16,827 nt of DNA from Candidatus Acetothermia bacterium (GTDB taxonomy: Bacteria > Bipolaricaulota > Bipolaricaulia > Bipolaricaulales > Bipolaricaulaceae): contig PUMK01000021.1 of the NCBI GenBank assembly GCA_003551325.1, positions 1-16,827 of the forward strand, written 5' to 3'. The position numbers and the translations under genes are program-made. Of the stretch, positions 7,901 to 13,163 are shown in pieces. Below the pieces are notes generated by a model, which saw only the letters and a program-made list of their open reading frames with translations, did not search any database and was not told the origin of the DNA. The number at the start of each line of letters is the position of its first letter. The stretch's first letter is position 1.

Positions 7901-9331
7901 CTAGTGTACACCTCCCGCCTCACGGGTGACGTTCTCGAAGTAGCGCCGGACAACATCGCGCAGTTCCGGGGGTATGGAGCGCGCACGAAGGAGGAGATCG
8001 ACCTCGTGCGGCGTCAGCTCGATGGCTCCTTCGCGCTCGCCTGGGGACTCGGTCGGGACGTCCACCACGAGGTACGTGCGCCAAGCGCCATCATCACTCC
8101 GCACGGCAACCCTCGTCAGATCCCCATCAACCTCCAGCTCGCCGAGGGCGTGGCCGTTCGGAGTGGAAGGGTCGACGTGACCCCTACCGGGCGGGCCGCC
8201 GGCTTCCGGCGCTGCCTTATCGGGCAGGGTTCCAGCTGTCCCCGGGAGCCCGTCGGCCAGCCCGTCACCATTGGAGATCTCTTCGACTCCTTCGGGTAGG
8301 TCCGTCATCCCGACGTGTCGGGACGCGGCGTCCTTGGGCTCGCCGTCTCCCTCACCACTGGGGCGCTGCTCAGCCAAGGTGTCGCTCGGGGCCGCGAGCG
8401 GCGTCCCCGGGTCCTCTTGACGTTCGTCGGGTTGTGGTGCATCCCCGTCGTGCAGGGGTCTTCCCTCCAACACGGCATCGACGGCCTGCTGTGCGGTGGC
8501 CCACGTGTCTGCGTGCTCGCTGCTTGCCGCGCGCCGCACGATCTCGCGGAGATCGTCGCGTGACACCTGATCGGCCAAGGAGGTGATCGCTGCTGCCGGG
8601 ATGCCGTCGATGTCCGGTGAGGCAAGCTCCGAAAGACGCTCGGAAAGCTCCCTCAGCAGCCCTTCCTGTTGTGCGAGGGTTGCGGCCAGCGCCTCGGGGT
8701 CCCCCCACAGCTCGCCGGCTGCCTCAAGGCCGAGGACCGCAGCCAGAAGGTCAGTGTATGGTGAGTAGCCGGTTGTGTGTTCCTGGGAATCGGTGACACG
8801 TGGCACGACCGCGTCCACAGGTGCTGCCGGAACCCCCTCCTCTTCATCAGGAGCCGACACCGCCTGCGCCGAGGGCGGTGGTTCCCCTTCCAGGGCAGGT
8901 GTCCCTTCTCCAAAGGGGAGCCACGTTGCTCCGAGGACGACGATGCCTGCGACCAGCGTGGCAACCTCCCAGCGACCCGTTGCCAGGCGCCACAGTGCCC
9001 AGGGACGCTGAGCGACGTCGGCGGCCAGGAGTCCTGCGAGTCCGGGTGTTCCTTGCTCGACCTGGGCCTCGAGGGCTGCAAGTCGTTCGCCGAGCTGGAG
9101 AGAGCGGCCCAGCGATAGGAGGGCCCTGTGTCGTTGCGTTGGCCAGAGCCAACCCAGGATCCCCCCCAGGGCCACGGCCGACCACACTGCGGGGTGCAAC
9201 TGGAGGCCCATGGGCCCCATGGCCACGGTGACCGCGCCGCACGCCAGAGCCGTCGCTAGCGCTCCTCGGACGGACCGCCGAAGTCCGCTCCAACGGCGCG
9301 CTCTCCGGACGATCTGCTGTGCGCCTTCCAT
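7901..9331 (-). CDS. Membrane-anchored protein with acidic linker and conserved C-terminal motif
   Basis: I do not recognise a named family for this 476-residue protein. The N-terminus is basic (VRRARRWSGLRRSVRG), followed by two close helices (about 22-42 and 49-64), an amphipathic stretch, and a third helix (about 123-140). Residues from about 143 to 430 are rich in Pro, Glu, Asp, Gly and Ala with short helical islands, probably disordered. The C-terminus is more ordered: a short beta-like stretch (LTRVAVRSDDGAWRTYLVVDVP) and then IPPELRDVVRRYFENV near 452-467. From general knowledge, a similar 'IPPEYRdlVrrYF' ending occurs in uncharacterised proteins encoded next to MoxR/DUF58 genes; I cannot check this here. 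ATG 9331 has only a weak GGGTGATGGG upstream and overlaps the preceding gene by 76 bp, so a later start is possible. The stop abuts moxR. Confidence 0.8.
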   Translation of the reverse strand: MEGAQQIVRRARRWSGLRRSVRGALATALACGAVTVAMGPMGLQLHPAVWSAVALGGILGWLWPTQRHRALLSLGRSLQLGERLAALEAQVEQGTPGLAGLLAADVAQRPWALWRLATGRWEVATLVAGIVVLGATWLPFGEGTPALEGEPPPSAQAVSAPDEEEGVPAAPVDAVVPRVTDSQEHTTGYSPYTDLLAAVLGLEAAGELWGDPEALAATLAQQEGLLRELSERLSELASPDIDGIPAAAITSLADQVSRDDLREIVRRAASSEHADTWATAQQAVDAVLEGRPLHDGDAPQPDERQEDPGTPLAAPSDTLAEQRPSGEGDGEPKDAASRHVGMTDLPEGVEEISNGDGLADGLPGTAGTLPDKAAPEAGGPPGRGHVDPSTPNGHALGELEVDGDLTRVAVRSDDGAWRTYLVVDVPTESPGEREGAIELTPHEVDLLLRARSIPPELRDVVRRYFENVTREAGGVH

Positions 9332-9936
9332 CCCATCACCCCCAGGCTCAGGAGGGCCGTCGCCACCGGGATCACCAGTCCTGTGGCTGCCGCGACGAGG
9401 TGCCCTCTCCAGATTTCAGGCACCGCAACCAGTGGACTCAACGTGAGCGGCGAGGGAAGCGGTCCGGCCATGATCATGGCGAGAACAAGGTACTTGGTCA
9501 CGAACCGTCGTTCGTCCAATACTATCACAGTTTCGAGGAGGGCCCCAAGCAGCGCGCAACTCACGAACACGACGCCTGCGTAGGCAAGTACGAGTCCGCT
9601 GTTTGCCCAGGCTGCGCCGGTCCAGCGGGCCGAAGCGGCGACGAACGGTGTGACGAGCGCCCACCCAAGGAGCATCAGCCCGGCCAGTCGCCCCGGCCGT
9701 AGCGCGGCGAGCCTGTCGGCCACCTCGAGGCCAAGCACTGCGAAGAGGGGGCTCAGGGCCCAGAGGAACAGCCTTCCCCGATGAAGAGCCTCCAGGCTAT
9801 CGCTGTAGTCGCCGACCGTAACCGGTGTCAAGGTGCCCACCGCGAACAGTACCCCTGCCAAGAGGAAGAAGCGTTGGAACGAGGGCACCAGCGATTCGGG
9901 AAGCAGTCGTTCAGGGAGTGGTTGACCAATGAACAT
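9256..9936 (-). CDS. Multi-pass membrane protein, unknown function
   Basis: Unrecognised integral membrane protein of 226 residues with about six hydrophobic segments, for example FFLLAGVLFAVGTL, LFLWALSPLFAVLGL, LAGLMLLGWALVTPFVAA, GLVLAYAGVVFVSCALL, YLVLAMIMAGPLP and HLVAAATGLVIPVATALL. The C-terminal 25 residues are polar and lie in the overlap with the next gene. The ATG at 9936 is well supported by GGAGGTG at 9944-9950, 7 bases upstream. The start overlaps the upstream gene by 26 bp. Topology resembles small ABC-2-type permease halves or the membrane partner found in some MoxR/VWA loci, but no signature residue supports a transport assignment. It probably scaffolds or anchors the operon's complex; this is inference from position only. 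Confidence 0.82.
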   Translation of the reverse strand: MFIGQPLPERLLPESLVPSFQRFFLLAGVLFAVGTLTPVTVGDYSDSLEALHRGRLFLWALSPLFAVLGLEVADRLAALRPGRLAGLMLLGWALVTPFVAASARWTGAAWANSGLVLAYAGVVFVSCALLGALLETVIVLDERRFVTKYLVLAMIMAGPLPSPLTLSPLVAVPEIWRGHLVAAATGLVIPVATALLSLGVMGWKAHSRSSGERAVGADFGGPSEER

Positions 9937-11128
9937 GGTGTTCCACCTCCTTCATCCCCTCGCCGGAGACGGTGCGCAGAAAGAAGCCGGCCTCAGCCGC
10001 CGGACCTGGGCGAGCCTCGAGCCAGGCCCACGCTGGGCTTACGGTTGAGGTCTCCCAGCCCGCTGCGGTCTGCGGGGGCACCTTCGCGCCGATCGTCCAC
10101 AGCGTGCGGACCTCACCGCCCACCAGCGAGGCACGGGTTTCCCATCCCTCCTGACCCCATGTCCAGGTGAGGTGGCGGTCGGCCAGCACCTCGTCCGCGG
10201 CGAGCAGATCGACCCACAGCCCCTGAAGCCACACCTCTCGGTCCTGTCGAGAGAACAGACCGCACCATTCCACACAAAACCTATGTGCTGTATCATGTGT
10301 AAAAGACCACTTATGCGTTTTCATACGTAGAGGGGTTTCGTACAAAACCGAAGCAGACAAGACAATACCGAGGAGCGCGCCGAGCGCCACGCCAGGCCAC
10401 CGCGCAACGCCCTGGGCCCAGCGGCGCAAGAGCCACATGCCGCTCAGCAGAAAGCCAGCGGTCCCGATCAGGAAAGCCCACCAGCGACCGCTCTCCAAGG
10501 AAGCGTCGGCCAGGACCTCGCGGAGTTCTTCGCTGGACGGGTGTGGCACAGACGTTGGCCCGCCTTGCTCGCCGGCTAGGAGCACCTCCCAGCCATCAAG
10601 GACGGCCTGGACGTTCGCCGGCAACCGCAGCGTCGGGTCCACCGTGACCGCCGCAATGCCGCTGTACACCGCAAGCTCAAGCGGCAACGCTCCCGGGTCC
10701 CGAACAACAGTTCCGGGGGCCGCCTCTCCCGTCAGCCGTCCCACATGAAGCTCCAGCGGTTGCGTTGCAAGGTGGAAGGGGATTTCGTACCTTGCCAACA
10801 CCTCATCGGCAGCTTCGTAGGTCACGGTCAGTGTTGTACCCCCCGGTCCCAGGTGCCAGGGGAGCACCCAGCGGGCCTCGCTTCCTGGCGCAAGCGGTGC
10901 TGGCAAACGCATCAAGCGGTCCGCCTCGCCTCTCCAGGCGGAGCCGATGCGTTGCTGGACAATGAGTTGGCCGTTGATCGTTGCAGAGCCTTCGTTGCGG
11001 GCTTGCACCCACAGAGGGTTGATCTCGGTGGAGACGGCGCGATCGTCCCAGCCCAGCTCACCCGTGAGGAACACCTGTCCGGAACCTGCGCTGGCGAGTA
11101 AGGCAAGCAGGAGGAAGAACGCGATCAT
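9911..11128 (-). CDS. Secreted/membrane protein with signal peptide and two central helices
   Basis: Unrecognised protein of 405 residues beginning MIAFFLLLALLASAGSGQ, a signal peptide with likely cleavage near residue 17. Residues about 20-200 look like an extracytoplasmic beta-rich region. This includes a segment (ALPLELAVYSGIAAVTVDP, then QAVLDGWEVLLAGEQGG) resembling a degenerate glutamine-amidotransferase-like fold seen in Bat-type proteins; that resemblance is tentative. Two helices follow (about 216-234 and 245-262), then a Trp-rich C-terminal domain of about 140 residues. ATG 11128 overlaps the recombinase stop by 4 bp (ATGA, 11125-11128). The longer frame to 11284 lies inside the recombinase and reads as an arginine-rich shadow. 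Codons for residues 260-289 are unusually AT-rich compared with the rest of the gene. Confidence 0.82.
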   Translation of the reverse strand: MIAFFLLLALLASAGSGQVFLTGELGWDDRAVSTEINPLWVQARNEGSATINGQLIVQQRIGSAWRGEADRLMRLPAPLAPGSEARWVLPWHLGPGGTTLTVTYEAADEVLARYEIPFHLATQPLELHVGRLTGEAAPGTVVRDPGALPLELAVYSGIAAVTVDPTLRLPANVQAVLDGWEVLLAGEQGGPTSVPHPSSEELREVLADASLESGRWWAFLIGTAGFLLSGMWLLRRWAQGVARWPGVALGALLGIVLSASVLYETPLRMKTHKWSFTHDTAHRFCVEWCGLFSRQDREVWLQGLWVDLLAADEVLADRHLTWTWGQEGWETRASLVGGEVRTLWTIGAKVPPQTAAGWETSTVSPAWAWLEARPGPAAEAGFFLRTVSGEGMKEVEHHVHWSTTP

Positions 11129-11742
11129 TGGGGCAGCCCGTTGACCGCATCCAGAGCGTCCTGGGAAAGGACATCGGCGTAAACCTGAGTCGTTCGTATG
11201 GATGCGTGTCCGAGCTGTCGTTGTACCAGACGAAGGTTGAACCGGGATGCGCGATACAGCATCGAAGCGTAGGTATGACGGCACGAGTGGATCGAGAACC
11301 GCTCCGGGATCTCAGCCGCGCGTGCCATCCGCTTGAACATCAGGTACACGGCCTGGCGGCTGAGCGGGCCGCCGCGAGGTGACGGGAACAGCAGTGCGTC
11401 AGGCCCCGTGGACTCGCCCAGGGAGTCCTTCCAGGCAAGGTAGTCCGTCAAGTGCTCCCGAAGCGCAGCGCCCACATCCACACCGCGCTCCTTCCCGCCC
11501 TTCCCCTGACGGACGATGAGTGCAGCATGACCCGGATCCAGAAGGACGTCGCGTACCTTGAGGGCGGTGATCTCCGAAACTCGGAGCCCCGCATCCAGCG
11601 CGATATGCAGGATCGCCCACTCGCGGACGGGGCCGACCCGGCCCGCCTTCCGTGCCTCCAGGGCCTCCTTACGGGCGAACGCCTTGATCCGGCGTACCTG
11701 TTCGGGCGTCATGAAGTCTTCTCGAGTGAGTTCGAGCGGCAT
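11125..11742 (-). CDS. Tyrosine recombinase, catalytic domain only (XerC/D-integrase superfamily)
   Basis: Site-specific recombinase of 205 residues from ATG 11742. All catalytic positions of the tyrosine recombinase family are present: Arg54 in AGLRVSEITAL, a lysine in QGKGGKER (K81 or K84), His152-x-x-Arg155 in HSCRHTYAS, His179 in LGHAS, and the nucleophile Tyr188 in TQVYADV. The N-terminal SAM-like core-binding domain of normal Xer proteins (about 300 residues in total) is missing; only about 40 residues precede the catalytic fold. ATG 11742 has a G-rich Shine-Dalgarno-like AGGGGGGG just upstream; GTG 11778 is an alternative that adds 12 residues. Its stop overlaps the start of the next operon gene by 4 bp, so it is translationally tied to the MoxR/VWA operon. 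The dif-like inverted repeat upstream is a candidate substrate or operator. Confidence 0.93.
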   Translation of the reverse strand: MPLELTREDFMTPEQVRRIKAFARKEALEARKAGRVGPVREWAILHIALDAGLRVSEITALKVRDVLLDPGHAALIVRQGKGGKERGVDVGAALREHLTDYLAWKDSLGESTGPDALLFPSPRGGPLSRQAVYLMFKRMARAAEIPERFSIHSCRHTYASMLYRASRFNLRLVQRQLGHASIRTTQVYADVLSQDALDAVNGLPQ

Positions 11743-11758
11743 CAACCCCCCCTGGAAC

Positions 11759-11790
11759 AGTTTACCAATGGTGCCCACGAGTTTACGAAA
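11759..11790 (+). repeat. Two direct half-site repeats of the dif-like arm
   Basis: AGTTTACCAAT at 11759-11769 and AGTTTACGAAA at 11780-11790 are direct copies (9 and 10 of 11 matches) of the arm AGTTTACAAAA found in the inverted repeat at 11838-11873. They start 21 bases apart, two helical turns, and 62 bases from the intact left arm, close to six turns. They cover the predicted transcription start and leader of the recombinase gene, so they look like operator half-sites. This could be autoregulation by the recombinase or binding by another protein; no binding evidence exists. Confidence 0.6.
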
Positions 11791-11792
11791 GA

Positions 11793-11821
11793 ACTATCGC
11801 CGTGCAAAAGGCCATTGTGAA
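11793..11821 (-). promoter_or_regulatory. Predicted sigma70-type promoter of the recombinase-MoxR-VWA operon
   Basis: On the minus strand, TTCACA (11816-11821, 5 of 6 to the -35 consensus) is separated by exactly 17 bases from GATAGT (11793-11798, 4 of 6 to the -10). Transcription would begin near 11786, about 44 bases before ATG 11742, inside the half-site at 11780-11790. It is the only good promoter candidate I see upstream of the eight-gene unit. Confidence 0.5.
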
Positions 11822-11837
11822 GGGCGTTCTGGGGAAC

Positions 11838-11873
11838 GCCGAGTTTACAAAAGGACCCTTTTGTAAACTCGGC
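11838..11873. repeat. 36-bp inverted repeat with dif/Xer-like architecture
   Basis: Two perfect 17-base arms (11838-11854 and 11857-11873) flank a 2-base centre AC. The core at 11842-11869 is 28 bp: arm AGTTTACAAAA, centre GGACCC, arm TTTTGTAAACT. This is the 11-6-11 layout of chromosomal dif sites, and TTTTGTAAACT resembles the conserved dif right arm (general form TTATGTAAACT in Bacillus). It begins 8 bases after the HD-gene stop and 95 bases upstream of the recombinase ATG. It could instead serve as a transcription terminator for the HD gene, but there is no T-tract after either arm and the loop is very small. An operator for a dimeric regulator is the third reading. Confidence 0.7.
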
Positions 11874-11880
11874 CCTCGGA

Positions 11881-12663
11881 TCAGCCGATCGCGTACTTCT
11901 CGATGATCTTGGTCTCCTCACCTTCGATCTCCGCAGAAACATCGATGTACGGGCGGAGCCCTGAACGGCCGAGCTTCTCCTTGAACAGCGTGTCGAGCTG
12001 GAAGATGCCAGCGGAGTTCGACATGCGCACATGGATATGCACCGGTTTCTCGTCTCCGCGGGTTACTTTGACCTTCTCGATCGCCAGCGCAGACACCGAG
12101 TGAATCGTTGGTTCTCCCACGCGGAAGGGTATCCGGGCACGGCCCTTCTCCATATCCAGGGCATCGGCGACTTTGATGATCCCGGCCTCTACGGTGAGCG
12201 GTTCGGCCTCGCGCCGGTGGGCGAACACGGCGTGCATGGTGTCCATGGTCACAGCGGTGAGCATGGGCTCCTCGTACACCCCTTGCAAAAGGTCATCGAG
12301 AAGCCATGGGGCGAGGATGACGGACAGGAGTTCGTGGTCGGTTCGATGGACGGCGTGTCCCACATCGTGCAGCGCCGATGCAAGGAGCACGACAACCTCC
12401 GCATCCTCGATGGTGCCGTTGTGATCAGCGATACCCAATCGCACGCCTGCCTCGTGAAGATACGACAGAATCTTGAGCGCCAACCGGGTGACGATGCGCA
12501 CGTGAACAGGGCCATGGTCATTGACGCGCATGCGGTTGATCGCCGTGATGTTGGACGTTGTCCACAGCGCCTGCATCCGTTGGGATTCGGCGAGGCGCTG
12601 TTTCACCAGGTCGAGCTTGCGCTTGCCCATGGAGGCATGATGCCCTAACACCAGCGATCCCAC
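11881..12663 (-). CDS. HD-domain metal-dependent phosphohydrolase
   Basis: Protein of 260 residues (249 if ATG 12630 is the start) with an HD fold: NDHGPVHVRIVTRLA supplies the first His, SALHDVGHAVHR the HD pair, and KVADALDMEKGRARIPF the distal Asp. A C-terminal alpha/beta part (HSVSALAIEKVKV, VRMSNSAGIFQLDTLF) follows. The same layout, including the 'NSAGIFQ.D' stretch, is familiar from uncharacterised HD proteins of archaea and thermophilic bacteria; the substrate is unknown, with phosphodiester or nucleotide hydrolysis likely. GTG 12663 has AGGAG 5 bases upstream and overlaps the preceding gene by 19 bp. ATG 12630 lacks a Shine-Dalgarno site but gives a more usual-looking N-terminus (MGKRKLDLVKQRL). 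It is probably co-transcribed with the MerR-like gene. The inverted repeat at 11838-11873 begins just after its stop. Confidence 0.85.
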   Translation of the reverse strand: MGSLVLGHHASMGKRKLDLVKQRLAESQRMQALWTTSNITAINRMRVNDHGPVHVRIVTRLALKILSYLHEAGVRLGIADHNGTIEDAEVVVLLASALHDVGHAVHRTDHELLSVILAPWLLDDLLQGVYEEPMLTAVTMDTMHAVFAHRREAEPLTVEAGIIKVADALDMEKGRARIPFRVGEPTIHSVSALAIEKVKVTRGDEKPVHIHVRMSNSAGIFQLDTLFKEKLGRSGLRPYIDVSAEIEGEETKIIEKYAIG

Positions 12664-13067
12664 CAGGGCTCCTGTCCCCTGGTGTCCTCGATCTTGGCCT
12701 CGAGCGCGCGGACCCGTGCTTCGAGGTGCCGGACCTGTTCGGCGAGGTGTTGGATGAAGGCGGGCCAGGCTTGGTCGGGGATTTCCTGGTTTGGTCTTGT
12801 TTGCTCTTCACGCGTACGAAACTCTGGTGCGATTTGTTCAGACTGATAGCGTACGAGTGCAGACGCCTCTTTAAGGGTATGCCCTGTTTCGCACAAAGCT
12901 TGGAGGGCTTGGAGGTACTCCAGGCCACTTTCGGTGACGAGGAGTTGGTTGTTGGGGCCCCGACGAAGGTGCCCTACAAGCAGGTCCCGCAGGGCCTCGA
13001 TGCGATTGCGAACTTGGTGCTCGGTCTCCAGGTTGAGTGTGTCCACGAGTTGGGGGACGGTGTACAC
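12645..13067 (-). CDS. MerR-like helix-turn-helix regulator with C-terminal coiled coil
   Basis: Small protein of 140 residues beginning at GTG 13067 (YTVPQLVDTLNLETEHQVRNRIEALRD). Residues about 3-70 look like a MerR-type winged helix: a recognition-helix-like start, a turn with RRGPNNQLLVTESGL, and a following helix LQALQALCETGHTLKEAS. The C-terminal part has a polar linker and a heptad-like segment (LAEQVRHLEARVRALEAKI) expected to form a dimeric coiled coil, and ends EPWWDRWC. The start has AGGAGG at 13075-13080, 7 bases upstream; the longer frame to 13127 has no support. No metal or drug-binding cysteine cluster is seen, so the inducer is unknown. It heads the pair with the HD gene and may regulate its own promoter, the HD gene or the recombinase control region; these targets are inference. 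Confidence 0.78.
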   Translation of the reverse strand: MYTVPQLVDTLNLETEHQVRNRIEALRDLLVGHLRRGPNNQLLVTESGLEYLQALQALCETGHTLKEASALVRYQSEQIAPEFRTREEQTRPNQEIPDQAWPAFIQHLAEQVRHLEARVRALEAKIEDTRGQEPWWDRWC

Positions 13068-13098
13068 GGTTGCGCCTCCTTTTGTCCGGTTTTGCTCT

Positions 13099-13127
13099 AG
13101 CCTAGCGCCTCCGTGGACCGGGGGCAA
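13099..13127 (-). promoter_or_regulatory. Predicted promoter of the MerR-like/HD gene pair
   Basis: Minus strand TTGCCC (13122-13127, 4 of 6) lies 17 bases from TAGGCT (13099-13104, which keeps the T, A and final T of the -10). Transcription would start near 13092, giving a leader of about 25 bases that contains the AGGAGG site before GTG 13067. Confidence 0.38.
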
Positions 13128-13151
13128 GTGGCACCCCAGCCGAGGGGACGC

Positions 13152-13157
13152 TAGCCT
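13152..13157 (+). promoter_or_regulatory. Candidate -10 element of mutL (leaderless layout)
   Basis: TAGCCT keeps the three most conserved -10 positions (TANNNT) and is followed by exactly 6 bases before ATG 13164, placing the transcription start at the A of ATG. No Shine-Dalgarno site precedes this ATG. No -35 match is seen at 17 bases. The same geometry is found at the two divergent genes near 15.7-15.8 kb. Confidence 0.42.
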
Positions 13158-13163
13158 TGGGAC

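Noticed and set aside
7190..8299. Long plus-strand open frame (369 codons) opposite moxR and the acidic-linker gene
   Set aside because: It runs antisense through the Walker motifs of moxR, has no ribosome binding site, and its translation is His/Arg/Gln-rich without a domain pattern; such frames are common in GC-rich genes.
10262..10351. AT-rich patch as an internal promoter
   Set aside because: TTTACA and TATCAT-like hexamers occur, but none pairs with a partner at 16-18 bases on either strand.
11129..11284. N-terminal extension of the 405-residue protein
   Set aside because: It lies inside the recombinase catalytic domain; the signal peptide starts exactly at ATG 11128.
11779..11784. TAAACT (minus strand) as the -10 box of the recombinase promoter with TTGCAC as -35
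   Set aside because: The -35 has only 3 of 6 matches with 16-base spacing, and TAAACT is part of the repeated arm; TTCACA-17-GATAGT fits better.
11838..11873. Reading the inverted repeat as an ordinary intrinsic terminator
   Set aside because: There is no T-tract after the stem on either strand and the loop is only 2-4 bases. The same arm is repeated as half-sites near the promoter, so a binding or recombination site is preferred, although some terminator activity is not excluded.
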